NCBI RefSeq assembly: GCF_010233585.1
Contig: NZ_CP045997.1
Span: 8,173,896 to 8,237,895, forward strand
Direction: 5' to 3'
Length of the DNA stretch: 64,000 bases
Source of the DNA: Spirosoma endbachense
GTDB lineage: Bacteria > Bacteroidota > Bacteroidia > Cytophagales > Spirosomataceae
How positions within the stretch are numbered: position 1 is the first letter of the stretch; every line of letters starts with the position of its first letter. This document shows, in pieces, positions 44,780 through 54,113 of this stretch. Made by a program: the position numbers and the translations under genes. Under the pieces are notes generated by a model. The model ran no database searches. It was given only the letters and a program-made list of their open reading frames with translations, and was not told where the DNA came from.

Positions 44780-46507
44780 ATGACCAATTCCGAAATCGTT
44801 GATTTACTCGAACTAACGGGCCGACTAATGGAACTCCATGACCGTGATGCCTTCCGCACACGGACTTTTCAGACGGCCGCGTTCAATCTGGACAAAACCA
44901 CCGCTGATCTGGCCCAGCTATCGATCGATGAGCTAACCAAACTGCCCGGTGTGGGCAAGTCAGTGGCTGGTAAAATCCGTGAAATCGTAGAAACCGGACA
45001 CCTGACCGACCTCGAGGAGCTATTGGCTCAGACGCCGTCGGGTGTTCTGGATATGTTTCGAATCAAAGGATTGGGCGTCAAGAAGGTACGGACCCTCTGG
45101 CAGGAGTTGGGTATCGACAATCTTCAAGATCTGAAAGTAGCAGGCGAAAACGGCCAGATTGCTAAAACTAAGGGGTTTGGGGCCAATACGCAGGAGAAAA
45201 TTCTGACGGCCCTGGAGTTTTTACAGGAGCAACAGGGTAAGGTTCGTATGGACAAAGCAGCCATGATTGCCAATGTGCTGCACGATGAACTGATAAAACA
45301 CTTCGAGCGGGTCGAGATCAGCGGTCAGGTCCGCCGGAAGGCACAAGAGGTCGATACGGTACAATTGCTGGTACAGACCAGTGATCCAATTTCTGCGATG
45401 AAGACGCTGGCTAATCTGGCCAATCTGGAGCAGAACGAGCCCGAGTCGTCGCCGTTTGTGTGGCGGGGAAAACTGGAGGGATTCGACGTACTGGTTGAAT
45501 TACTGTTGTATCCGGCCGAACAGATAAACCGCCAGTTGTTTATTCAAACGGCAACCGATTCGCATCTGCAACAAGTCGGTAATGGCGGATTCCCGTTATT
45601 GCAGATCGCCCAAACCAGTACAATGGCCGAGGTTGAAGCAGAAACGGCCGAGGTTGAAGCGGCCATTTATGCACGGGCGGGTCTGCCCTACATTGTACCC
45701 GAAATGCGGGAAGATGATTTCGCGTTTCGCTGGGCCAGCCGTCATCGCAACGACGAGCTTGTGACCTGGGAAGATCTGCGCGGAACCCTTCATAACCACA
45801 GTACCTGGTCGGACGGAAAACAGTCGGTTGCTGATATGGCGGCTTATTGCCGCGAACTGGGCCTGACCTACTTTGGTATTGCCGACCACTCAAAAACGGC
45901 TTCTTATGCCAACGGCCTCGACAGTGACCGGGTTCGACAGCAACAACTTGAAATCGATCAGCTCAATGCTGGTCTTGGTCAGGACTTTCGCATTTTTAAG
46001 GGGATCGAATCCGACATTCTGGGCGATGGCTCCCTGGATTACGACGACGCTACGCTGGCGACCTTCGATTATGTTGTCGCGTCGGTACACCAGACCCTGA
46101 CCATGTCGCTCGAAAAAGCGACCACGCGATTACTGCGGGCAATCGAAAATCCCTATACAACGATTCTGGGACATCCGACCGGCCGACTGCTACTGGCCCG
46201 CGAAGGCTATCCTATCGATCACCGGGCTATCATCGACGCCTGTGCAGAGCATCAGGTTGTGATCGAAATCAACGCCAGTCCCTATCGGCTCGATATCGAT
46301 TGGCACTGGATCGATTATGCCATGCAAAAAGGAGTAATGCTGAGCATTAACCCCGATGCGCACGATCTGGTCGGGTTGCTCGACATGCACTACGGCGTAG
46401 CCATCGGCCGGAAAGGTGGATTAACCCGCGCCATGACCTTCAATGCCCTGACGCTGACCGAAATGAGCGACTATCTGCAACGACGACGGGAAAGGACACG
46501 TACATAG
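44780..46507 (+). CDS. polX: PolX-type protein: degenerate polymerase domain and intact PHP domain
   Basis: Family X polymerase/PHP nuclease protein of 575 residues, from ATG 44780 (a GTG at 44762 is less likely). Helix-hairpin-helix region at 1-150 (LPGVGKSVAGKIREI) is normal. In the palm, the motif that is usually GS-x-RR...(G/K)D-x-D reads SGQVRRKAQEVDTVQLL, so the two catalytic Asp are Thr193 and Gln195, and the third Asp site is Leu in GFDVLVEL. DNA synthesis is therefore unlikely. The PHP domain (about 335-560) is complete: HNHSTWSDG (His338, His340), ADHS, GIESDIL, HPTGR and NPDAH. A 3'-5' exonuclease or related phosphoesterase role in DNA repair is inferred. Confidence 0.9.
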   Translation: MTNSEIVDLLELTGRLMELHDRDAFRTRTFQTAAFNLDKTTADLAQLSIDELTKLPGVGKSVAGKIREIVETGHLTDLEELLAQTPSGVLDMFRIKGLGVKKVRTLWQELGIDNLQDLKVAGENGQIAKTKGFGANTQEKILTALEFLQEQQGKVRMDKAAMIANVLHDELIKHFERVEISGQVRRKAQEVDTVQLLVQTSDPISAMKTLANLANLEQNEPESSPFVWRGKLEGFDVLVELLLYPAEQINRQLFIQTATDSHLQQVGNGGFPLLQIAQTSTMAEVEAETAEVEAAIYARAGLPYIVPEMREDDFAFRWASRHRNDELVTWEDLRGTLHNHSTWSDGKQSVADMAAYCRELGLTYFGIADHSKTASYANGLDSDRVRQQQLEIDQLNAGLGQDFRIFKGIESDILGDGSLDYDDATLATFDYVVASVHQTLTMSLEKATTRLLRAIENPYTTILGHPTGRLLLAREGYPIDHRAIIDACAEHQVVIEINASPYRLDIDWHWIDYAMQKGVMLSINPDAHDLVGLLDMHYGVAIGRKGGLTRAMTFNALTLTEMSDYLQRRRERTRT

Positions 46508-46652
46508 GGTAGCGCAGCCTCTGAACGCATTAACAATGGATTAATGATAGGCATAATAGGGTAAATCATGGATTTTATCTCTTTATATCCTTGACATGTC
46601 ATACCATTGTTGATGCCAGGCTGCCAACTCTGCGTTTCCTAACCCCGGTTCT

Positions 46653-49064
46653 ATGCGCTTTTTACATCTACTGTTCGTGTCCGTTTGTTTGCTCAACGGG
46701 GCATTGGCCCAGCAACGAACCTCGTCGAATGGCCACGCCACTACGTTTCCGGCTACAGGCTATGTCCGGGATGTCAAAACCGGGAAGCCTATTCAGGGAG
46801 TCAACATTGTGGTTCTGAACGTATCGAAAGGCTACGTGACGGCCAAAGATGGATTTTATATTGTACAGTTACCGCCGGGTAATTACATCCTGCGCTTCTC
46901 TCATGTTGGCTATCGAACCAAAGAGGATACCATCTCGCTGCAAAAAACACTCTTCCGGGAGATTACCATGGAAGATGATGCCAAAGACCTGGAAGAAGTT
47001 GTTGTAACGAGCGAAACCCCCGACCGAAATGTGCGCAAAGTTGAAATAGGGGTTTCTCAACTATCTATTCGGAGCATTCGGCGCATCCCCCCGCTGATGG
47101 GTGAAGTAGACATTGTTCGAAGCTTACTCTTACTGCCCGGTGTAACGACAGTTGGTGAAGGCGCACCCGGTTTCAATGTTCGGGGTGGTAGTGCTGATCA
47201 GAATCTGATTTTGTTCGATGATGCGCCAGTCTTTAATTCGAGCCACCTGATGGGATTTTTCTCGGTCTTTAATCCTGATGTTGTGCGTGATGTAACCCTG
47301 AACAGAGGGGGCGTGGCAGCCATGTATGGAGGACGGGCTTCATCGGTGCTGGACGTGAAAATTCGGGAACCAAGTGCCGAAAAATGGGGAATTAATGGTG
47401 GTATTGGTATCATTTCGAGCCGATTAGGCATCGAAGGGCCAATCGTTAAAAACAAACTCTCCTTTCTGGCGGCCGCCCGCGCTTCGTTCAATGATTTTCT
47501 ATTCAAGCTGGCTCCCCCAAACCTTAAAGACACAAAAGCCAATTTCTATGATCTGACAAGCAAGCTTAAATACCAGCCCAACGAACAGCATACCATTACG
47601 TTGACAGGGTATGTAAGCACCGATGTATTCAAGCTGGCGTCAGACTCGCTGTCGGGACAGGAAATCAACGCATCATCAACCCAGTTTAATTACCAGACGT
47701 TGACGGGTTCACTACGCTGGAATTATTTCATTAGCAAACAACTGAATCTGGCGACATCGGCCATTTTTAGTCGCTACCAGGCTGATCTGTCGTCGCCAGA
47801 TTCAGCAAATGCCTTTCAACTAAAATCAGGGATCTGGCATCGGCAGATCAAATCTGATTTCACCTATACGCCCAATGAGACGCACCAATGGCAGGCAGGC
47901 ATCAGTGCCATTGATTATCTGATTCAGCCCAATACCAGAATTCCCGGCCCTTTCTCGAACGTATTGCCTGTCGATCTTGCCCGCGAACGGGCCTACGAAC
48001 TCGCGGCTTATGTACAGGATGAGTGGAAACTGAATACCGATGTGTCTGTTGTGGTAGGGTTACGCTACTCTACCTTGCTGAATCGGGGGCCAGAGACAGT
48101 ACGGACGTATCAGGAAAACGGGCCTCGTCAGGACGAAACCGTGGCATCGACGAAAACGTATGGGGCGGGCCGAATTTACCATTCGGCGGGTGGCCTGGAA
48201 CCCCGTCTGGCCGTTCGCTGGTCGGTAGGGGAAGGAAAGGCGATCAAGGCGGGCTATAGCCGATTGCGGCAATATATTCAACAGATTACGAACACAACGG
48301 CTGCCCTGCCAACCTCGCGCTGGCACTTGAGCGACAGTTACACTAAACCGCAGATTGCTGATCAATGGGCACTCGGGTATTTCCGTAATACATCCGACAA
48401 CGATATTGAAGCCTCGGGTGAGGTATATTATAAAACCTTGACCAACGCTATTGATTATCGGGATGGGGCCGAACTGCAACTGGCCGAAGCGGTCGAAACG
48501 CAGATTGTTCAGGGCAGTGGACAAGCGTATGGGTTTGAAGGATTACTGCGCAAAAACAAGGGACTCTGGAGTGGTTTTATCAGCTACACCTATGCGCGTA
48601 CGTTCCTGACGATGAACAGTCCCTATGCCGAAGAACGGGTTAACAATGGCCGGGCTTATGCCGCTAATTACGATAAGCCCCATACCTTGAACGTATTGGC
48701 CATTTATCGGCCAACGACCTGGTTCAGCCTGTCGTTGAATTTTACGTATAGCACAGGCCGCCCGACAACCCAGCCATCGGCCCTTGCTAAAGTGGGGGGA
48801 ATACTCGTTCCAATTTACCTCGACAGAAATCAACAGCGCGTTCCTGACTATCACCGGCTTGATTTCTCGATGACGTTTGAGCAGAATCCGCTCAAGAAAA
48901 AACGCAACCAAAGCAACTGGGTTTTTTCGATCTATAATGTTTATGCGCATAAGAATGCCTACTCGATTTTCTATAAGCTAAGTTCGGCGTCTTCCACCGA
49001 TGCCTATAAGCTGTCAATTTTCGGAACGGCCTTTCCATCATTAACCTATAATTTCAAGTTCTGA
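46653..49064 (+). CDS. TonB-dependent receptor with carboxypeptidase-like N-terminal domain
   Basis: Outer-membrane receptor of 803 residues. It has a signal peptide (about 1-20, cleavage after GALAQ), a carboxypeptidase-D-like domain (about 32-115; GYVRDVKTGKPIQGVNIVVLN), a plug (about 130-260; FNVRGGSADQNLILFDDAP) and a 22-strand barrel ending LTYNFKF. It lacks the STN domain of its paralogue at 34885-37656 but shares plug and barrel motifs (ADQNLILFDDAP, GGRASSVLDVKIRE). The start is the ATG at 46653. DUF4249 follows after 2 bp. Confidence 0.93.
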   Translation: MRFLHLLFVSVCLLNGALAQQRTSSNGHATTFPATGYVRDVKTGKPIQGVNIVVLNVSKGYVTAKDGFYIVQLPPGNYILRFSHVGYRTKEDTISLQKTLFREITMEDDAKDLEEVVVTSETPDRNVRKVEIGVSQLSIRSIRRIPPLMGEVDIVRSLLLLPGVTTVGEGAPGFNVRGGSADQNLILFDDAPVFNSSHLMGFFSVFNPDVVRDVTLNRGGVAAMYGGRASSVLDVKIREPSAEKWGINGGIGIISSRLGIEGPIVKNKLSFLAAARASFNDFLFKLAPPNLKDTKANFYDLTSKLKYQPNEQHTITLTGYVSTDVFKLASDSLSGQEINASSTQFNYQTLTGSLRWNYFISKQLNLATSAIFSRYQADLSSPDSANAFQLKSGIWHRQIKSDFTYTPNETHQWQAGISAIDYLIQPNTRIPGPFSNVLPVDLARERAYELAAYVQDEWKLNTDVSVVVGLRYSTLLNRGPETVRTYQENGPRQDETVASTKTYGAGRIYHSAGGLEPRLAVRWSVGEGKAIKAGYSRLRQYIQQITNTTAALPTSRWHLSDSYTKPQIADQWALGYFRNTSDNDIEASGEVYYKTLTNAIDYRDGAELQLAEAVETQIVQGSGQAYGFEGLLRKNKGLWSGFISYTYARTFLTMNSPYAEERVNNGRAYAANYDKPHTLNVLAIYRPTTWFSLSLNFTYSTGRPTTQPSALAKVGGILVPIYLDRNQQRVPDYHRLDFSMTFEQNPLKKKRNQSNWVFSIYNVYAHKNAYSIFYKLSSASSTDAYKLSIFGTAFPSLTYNFKF

Positions 49065-49066
49065 TC

Positions 49067-50125
49067 ATGAATTATTTCAGACTGCTCATATATGGACTTG
49101 GGGTTTTGCTGGCCGTTCTCTCCTGCGTGACAGAATTTCAGCCTGGCACAGTCAGTATTCCTCCTTCGCTAATTATTGAAGGGCAGATTACGGACCAGGC
49201 GGGACCTTATACGGTCAGATTGACCCGTACAGCCGACTATTCCTACAAAAGCCTGAATTTGCTGGAAACGGGAGCAACCGTAACCATTGAAGACAATCAG
49301 GGAAACCGGGAAACGCTGACCGAACAGGCACCCGGCGGTGTGTATCAGACGCGGGTGGGGGGCATTCAGGGCGTTGTAGGACGCAGTTATAAAGTAACGG
49401 TTGTGACTCAGGCTGGTAAACGCTATGAGTCAGATGCTGAAGTGCTGCGAGCGGCCCCTCCAATTCAGAAACTATACTATGAATACAGCGTAGAAGGTGA
49501 ATCGGTTGTGAATGCCAAAAATCAGGGATGGAATGTTTATCTGGATACCAAAGATCCTGAAACGACGGGTGATTATTATAAATGGGACTGGCAACACTAT
49601 GAACCGATTGATATTTGCTTTAAGCAGGAAACGAGAGAAGGTACGCTTGTTGGCTTAGACTGCTGTACACCCTGCTGGGATATTGTTCGTTGTTATAGCT
49701 GTATAAGTGTAAACTCCGACGTCAATATCAACGGGCAGGCCATCAGTCGTCAGTTTATTATGCGGGCGCCTTTTAAGTCGACCAGTCGCTATTACCTTGA
49801 GGTGCAGCAACAGGCTATCAGCAAAGGAGCTTATACGTTCTGGAAGAGTGTCCGGCAGCTAACAACCAACACGGGCGGGCTGTTCGATGCGGCTCCTGCC
49901 ATTGTTCAGGGTAACGTTCGTTGCGTGAGCGACCCGGCCACAATGGCGTTTGGCTACTTCGGTGCGGCTGGGGTTTCAGAGCAATTTATTTATATAGATC
50001 GAAGCACAGGTCAGGGCGTTCCTGATCTCGATCCACCAGTAAGTGTGCCACAGCCGTCAGCTTGTGTGATCTGCGAAAATAATCTGTACAGAACGCGTAA
50101 TAAACCTCGTTGGTGGGCCTACTGA
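49067..50125 (+). CDS. DUF4249-family lipoprotein
   Basis: Lipoprotein of 352 residues, lipobox VLSC (about residue 20), starting 2 bp after the TonB receptor. DUF4249 features are SLIIEGQITDQAGPYTVRLTR near the start and GVYQTRVGGIQGVVGRSYKV. A Cys-rich insert (about 185-215; CCTPCWDIVRCYSC) is absent from the paralogue at 33723. The tail CVICENNLYRTRNKPRWW parallels CIDC...NKKPDYW in that paralogue. It is expected to act with the receptor at the outer membrane; the ligand is unknown. Confidence 0.88.
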   Translation: MNYFRLLIYGLGVLLAVLSCVTEFQPGTVSIPPSLIIEGQITDQAGPYTVRLTRTADYSYKSLNLLETGATVTIEDNQGNRETLTEQAPGGVYQTRVGGIQGVVGRSYKVTVVTQAGKRYESDAEVLRAAPPIQKLYYEYSVEGESVVNAKNQGWNVYLDTKDPETTGDYYKWDWQHYEPIDICFKQETREGTLVGLDCCTPCWDIVRCYSCISVNSDVNINGQAISRQFIMRAPFKSTSRYYLEVQQQAISKGAYTFWKSVRQLTTNTGGLFDAAPAIVQGNVRCVSDPATMAFGYFGAAGVSEQFIYIDRSTGQGVPDLDPPVSVPQPSACVICENNLYRTRNKPRWWAY

Positions 50126-50129
50126 ATGG

Positions 50130-50161
50130 TTTGGTTACCTACCTAAAAAATGATATTTTTG
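50130..50161 (+). promoter_or_regulatory. Strong Bacteroidota-type promoter for the glycosyltransferase gene
   Basis: TTTG (50130-50133), a 20-bp spacer and TATTTTTG (50154-50161) match the -33/-7 consensus TTTG-N20-TAnnTTTG fully. Transcription would begin near 50168, so the downstream gene starts at ATG 50179, not at GTG 50110. Confidence 0.75.
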
Positions 50162-50178
50162 CGGAAATAAGTCGTATC

Positions 50179-51174
50179 ATGGCTCCCCCGGTAAAAATTC
50201 TCGTTTTACGCTTCTCATCCATCGGCGATATTGTATTGACGACGCCTGTTGTACGGTGCCTGAAGCAGCAACTGCCGGGTGCCGAAGTGCATTTTTGCAC
50301 GAAACGGGCCTACCAATCCATTGTTGATCATAACCCCTATATCGACAAACGGTATTTTCTGGAGGATAGCCTCAGTGACCTTATTCGAGAGTTACGGGCC
50401 GAACGGTACGACTATGTCATTGACTTGCATAACAATCTGCGTACGAGGCTGATCAAACTTGGCCTGGGAGCGAAATCATATAGTTTCGACAAGTTGAACC
50501 TGCGTAAGTGGTTCTATGTCCGGTGGAAAGTCAATGCCATGCCCAATGTGCATATTGTGGATCGGTATATGGCAACCGTGCAGGCGCTGGGCGTTCAGAA
50601 TGATGGGCGGGGACTCGACTTTTTCATCCCCTACAAAGATCAGGTCGAAACCGAGTGGTTGCCCGATACGCATCGACACGATTATGTGGCATACGCCATC
50701 GGCGGGCAGCACGCAACCAAAAAGTTGCCGTTGCTACGCATGATTGAGCTTTGCTGGAAAATCGATCATCCAATTATTTTGCTGGGCGGTAAAGAAGACC
50801 GTGAGGTTGGTGATGAAATTGTCCGGGCCGTTGGTCCGCGAATGATTTATAATGCCTGCGGGCAGTATAACCTCAATCAGTCTGCGTCGTTATTGCAGGG
50901 TGCACGGGTCGTGTTTAGCCACGATACCGGGCTGATGCACATTGCAGCTGCTCTCAAAAAGAAGGTCTATTCAATCTGGGGAAACACCACTCCGCAACTG
51001 GGCATGTATCCCTACAAGACGCCTTATGTGGTGATCGAAAAAACGGGACTGGAGTGCCGCCCCTGTTCCAAAATCGGGTTTGACCAATGCCCGTTGAAGC
51101 ACTTTAAATGCATGAACGAACTTCAGTTTGATTTCGAAGTAAAAGAGCTGCGGAAAAAAAAGAATCTGGAGTAG
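50179..51174 (+). CDS. Glycosyltransferase family 9 (heptosyltransferase-like)
   Basis: Cytoplasmic sugar transferase of 331 residues. The start at ATG 50179 gives the canonical opening KILVLRFSSIGDIVLTTPVV. The C-terminal half has SHDTGLMHIAAALKKKVYSIWG, the nucleotide-sugar site of ADP-heptosyltransferases. It should add a sugar, probably a heptose, to the lipopolysaccharide core at the inner face of the membrane. A Cys cluster (LECRPCSKIGFDQCPLKHFKC, about 300-320) is common in Bacteroidota members and might bind metal. It has its own promoter at 50130-50161. Confidence 0.92.
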   Translation: MAPPVKILVLRFSSIGDIVLTTPVVRCLKQQLPGAEVHFCTKRAYQSIVDHNPYIDKRYFLEDSLSDLIRELRAERYDYVIDLHNNLRTRLIKLGLGAKSYSFDKLNLRKWFYVRWKVNAMPNVHIVDRYMATVQALGVQNDGRGLDFFIPYKDQVETEWLPDTHRHDYVAYAIGGQHATKKLPLLRMIELCWKIDHPIILLGGKEDREVGDEIVRAVGPRMIYNACGQYNLNQSASLLQGARVVFSHDTGLMHIAAALKKKVYSIWGNTTPQLGMYPYKTPYVVIEKTGLECRPCSKIGFDQCPLKHFKCMNELQFDFEVKELRKKKNLE

Positions 51175-51199
51175 GCAATCTCTTTTCGTTCATCGTTCC

Positions 51200-51230
51200 C
51201 ATGCCTGATCCTCCTGCCAGGGCAGGCATG
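51200..51230. terminator. Hairpin between convergent genes
   Basis: CATGCCTG (51200-51207) pairs with CAGGCATG (51223-51230), and CCTGCC/GGCAGG forms an inner alternative stem. It lies between the stops of the glycosyltransferase and the nitrilase-family gene. There is no T-run. Confidence 0.5.
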
Positions 51231-51253
51231 ATCGTGGTAGAAATCCCAGGCCA

Positions 51254-52219
51254 TTAGCTGGTAAAGGTGTCATCTGGTTTCAACCAGACTACTTTCTGTT
51301 CGGCCGTATGGGCCTGGCCAAGTATGTCGCGGTAGAGTTCGGGCCGCCGTGCATTGCGATACCGATGGCCACCAGCCAGTTGGAGTTTTTCGGGATTGCA
51401 GGTGGCCGTTATCACCTCATTACCCAATTGCCGACACTCAGCTATACTATCGCCAAACGGATCGATGATCATCGAACAACCGTTCTTTAACTGATCATCG
51501 TCCATACCGATCGGATTCGAGAAAACGACATACACGCCATTGTCATAGGCACGGGCCGGGAGCCATTTCAATAACCAGGCCCGGCCTTTCATCCCATCGA
51601 ACTCCAGCCGAACAGAGGTCGGATCTGTTTCCCGGTTTTCCCACAGGACTGGATCTACGAATCCGGCACCCGGTCGGGGCGAAGGTGTTCCCATTGTTAC
51701 ATGGGGCATAAAAATGACATCGGCTCCCAATAAAGCCGTAGCTCGTACATTTTCGATGACGTTGTTGTCATAGCAGATCAGGATACCGCATGTCCAGCCG
51801 AATAACTCAAAGACCACATACTGATCGCCGGGGAGCAGGTGAGGATTGATAAACGGATGAAGTTTTCGGTATTTGGCAATCAGTCCATCTTTTCCCACGC
51901 AGACATAAGCCTTGAATAGTCGATCCTGTTGATCTTTTTCAAATAAACCGGCTAGTACAACAATATCGTAATCGCGCGCAATCTGCGTCAGGGCCTGAAT
52001 ACTGTCGCCACTGGGTATGTATTCAGCCAGAGCCAGCATTTGTTCTTTGGATAAATGCCGGGCAAATGTATAGCCAGTAACGGAGCATTCGTGAAACGCC
52101 ACGACCTGAGCGCCCTGCTGGGCCGCCTTTTCTGACAGCTTCCGAATCATGGCCAAATTATACGCTTTGTCGCCACTGGCGTTCTCGAACTGGGCTGTTG
52201 CAATACGAAGATTTTCCAT
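51254..52219 (-). CDS. Carbon-nitrogen hydrolase (nitrilase superfamily)
   Basis: Cytoplasmic C-N hydrolase of 321 residues from ATG 52219. An ATG at 52240 lies within the promoter-like box and is rejected. Catalytic triad: Glu in AFHECSVTGYTF (about residue 43), Lys in YRKLHPF (about 125) and Cys in GILICYDN (about 160). The family includes amidases, N-carbamoyl hydrolases and related enzymes; the substrate is unknown. It lies 69 bp after the AraC regulator on the same strand. Confidence 0.9.
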   Translation of the reverse strand: MENLRIATAQFENASGDKAYNLAMIRKLSEKAAQQGAQVVAFHECSVTGYTFARHLSKEQMLALAEYIPSGDSIQALTQIARDYDIVVLAGLFEKDQQDRLFKAYVCVGKDGLIAKYRKLHPFINPHLLPGDQYVVFELFGWTCGILICYDNNVIENVRATALLGADVIFMPHVTMGTPSPRPGAGFVDPVLWENRETDPTSVRLEFDGMKGRAWLLKWLPARAYDNGVYVVFSNPIGMDDDQLKNGCSMIIDPFGDSIAECRQLGNEVITATCNPEKLQLAGGHRYRNARRPELYRDILGQAHTAEQKVVWLKPDDTFTS

Positions 52220-52237
52220 GTCTGTTTGAATTTGGCT

Positions 52238-52245
52238 CAAAAGTA
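52238..52245 (-). promoter_or_regulatory. -7 promoter box candidate for the C-N hydrolase
   Basis: Read leftward, TACTTTTG matches TAnnTTTG. The start would be near 52231, about 12 nt from ATG 52219. No clear -33 element was found. Confidence 0.4.
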
Positions 52246-52288
52246 GAAAACCCAGAAAGGCAGCGATTGTATAAAACCGACAAATCGA

Positions 52289-53107
52289 TTAAGTGCCGAT
52301 AGAAGGGTCTAAAGGCATTAGATTGACCGCCAGACGCTGCGCATTGGCGTCATATTGCGTAGGGGTGATGCCGACAAGGTTGGTAAACTCCCGAATGAAA
52401 TGAGCCTGATCATAATAGCCGGTGCTATAGGCCAATTCGGTTAACGTGAGGGCAGGGTTTTCTCGGTGAATTTTAAGGCAATGCTGTAAGCGAATGATTC
52501 GGGCAAACTGCTTTGGACGAATGCCCATAACCTTGTCGAATCGGCGTTCGAGGCTTCGTTCCGTTACACTCAGGTGCCTGGTCAATTCCTGAACAGTCGT
52601 TGACCCTTTTGTTTGATGAATGCGTTGAATGGCCGCCTGAACAGAAACGGATTCGTAAGACAACCCTTGCCAGTGCTTGAGCAAAAAGAGCTCAATTCGT
52701 TTAATTCGGCTTGCGTTGTCCGCGTCATTTAGAATTTGCTCCTGCAAACGGCTGCCGTCATTGCCAAACACACTGGAAAGGCTAATCTGGTTATTCGTCG
52801 TTTCGTTTCCGGGTATACCCGAAAGTACATGTAATCCCCAGGGCTGTAAAACGACGATCAGCATGCCTATTTTCTTGCCTGAAAGCAAGGTATGGTAGCG
52901 ATTGGCCTGCCCGTAAACGAAGCTGTTTGGTAGTGTTAACGGCTGGTCAGTAACGTAGTATTGAGTGAGCGGGTCAGCATACGTGAAAACAAAGCCAGTG
53001 TGCCCGTCTGGAAAAAAACGGTAAATAGGCGTATGGTCTACCTGGTTTTCGATGATCAGGTAATGCTTAACGAGGCCAGAAAGCTCAGGAGACGGTACTA
53101 GCTGCAT
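52289..53107 (-). CDS. AraC-family transcriptional regulator
   Basis: DNA-binding regulator of 272 residues. The N-terminal half (about 1-150; PIYRFFPDGHTGFVFTYADPL) is a DUF6597-like sensing domain, and the C-terminal 100 residues form two helix-turn-helix motifs (VQELTRHLSVTERSLERRF; LTLTELAYSTGYYDQAHFIR). It starts 3 bp after the nitrilase stop, so it belongs to that operon and stands between two C-N hydrolase genes, which it probably controls. Confidence 0.93.
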   Translation of the reverse strand: MQLVPSPELSGLVKHYLIIENQVDHTPIYRFFPDGHTGFVFTYADPLTQYYVTDQPLTLPNSFVYGQANRYHTLLSGKKIGMLIVVLQPWGLHVLSGIPGNETTNNQISLSSVFGNDGSRLQEQILNDADNASRIKRIELFLLKHWQGLSYESVSVQAAIQRIHQTKGSTTVQELTRHLSVTERSLERRFDKVMGIRPKQFARIIRLQHCLKIHRENPALTLTELAYSTGYYDQAHFIREFTNLVGITPTQYDANAQRLAVNLMPLDPSIGT

Positions 53108-53110
53108 CGA

Positions 53111-54049
53111 TTAGCCTTCAATTTTCATACTGGGTGGTTGATTCACTACCTCTAACTTAAAAACGTCGTTTCGCGAATAATGGCCTATACAATCAAAATC
53201 TAATTTACTCTTTGCCAGGATCGAAAAATCAAGATCAGCCGTAAGTAGACCCTCCTGATTCCAGAGCGGTCCGGCCAGAATTTCGCCCAGTGGTGAAATG
53301 ATCACACTACCGCCACTGCTCATGATCTCCGGCTCGTCGACCAGATCGGGCTGGTAACGATCCGGATAGTCGGCTTTTCGGACAAACTGATTACTGGCCA
53401 GAACAAAACAACGGCCTTCCATCGCAATGTGTTGCATCGTAGCCTGCCAGCTATCGCGGGAATCGGCGGTGGGAGCCAGATAGATCTCAATGCCTTTCTG
53501 ATACATCGCCATGCGGGCTAAGGGCATGTAATTTTCCCAGCAGATAAGTCCGCCGATTCGTCCCAGACCCGTGTCAAAACTGACTAGTGTACTACCATCA
53601 CTTTCTCCCCAGATATACCGCTCAAGGCCGGTGGGTTTGAGCTTACGATGTTGGCCCAGGAATGTGCCGTCGCTGCCAAAATAGAGTAACGAGCAATGTA
53701 ACGTACCGCCAATCGGATCTCGTTCAGTTACGCCGAGTGCGGTGAAGAGTCCGGCTTTTTTGATGGCTTCACTAATTCGACTAACCGACAAAGAAGGCAC
53801 CTCAATGCTGTTTGCCCAATAGTCCAGCCATATGGTTCGGCTTTTATCTGTCCGTCTACCCAAAATGGCGTCGAACGTCAACCCGCGAGGGTAACAGGGA
53901 ATAAATGATTCCGGAAAAAGTAGTAGCTGGCAGCCTTCCTGGGCAGCTCGCTCAATCCAGGAGATAACCAGATCGACGCTGGCTGCCAGGTCAAACAAAG
54001 CCGGAGTGGCTTGCACGACGCCTACTTTTACGGTTTTAAACGTTGTCAT
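53111..54049 (-). CDS. Nitrilase
   Basis: C-N hydrolase of the aliphatic/aromatic nitrilase branch, 312 residues from ATG 54049; upstream codons have no matching sequence. The core opens VKVGVVQATPALFDL. Catalytic Glu is in LFPESFIPCYPRG (about 48), Lys in HRKLKPTGLER (about 130), and Cys in GGLICWENYMPLARM (about 165). The CWEN motif distinguishes true nitrilases from amidases. It should turn organic nitriles into acids and ammonia. It is the first gene of an operon with the AraC gene. Confidence 0.93.
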   Translation of the reverse strand: MTTFKTVKVGVVQATPALFDLAASVDLVISWIERAAQEGCQLLLFPESFIPCYPRGLTFDAILGRRTDKSRTIWLDYWANSIEVPSLSVSRISEAIKKAGLFTALGVTERDPIGGTLHCSLLYFGSDGTFLGQHRKLKPTGLERYIWGESDGSTLVSFDTGLGRIGGLICWENYMPLARMAMYQKGIEIYLAPTADSRDSWQATMQHIAMEGRCFVLASNQFVRKADYPDRYQPDLVDEPEIMSSGGSVIISPLGEILAGPLWNQEGLLTADLDFSILAKSKLDFDCIGHYSRNDVFKLEVVNQPPSMKIEG

Positions 54050-54113
54050 TGATACAGTTTTGTTTCTGGCAGATGTGCGCAGTTTACCAACTGCGATTAT
54101 TAGCAGGAAAGTC

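Noticed and set aside
46507..46652. Possible promoter or repeat in the gap between polX and the TonB receptor
   Set aside because: No TAnnTTTG box or clear inverted repeat was found; nothing to report with confidence.
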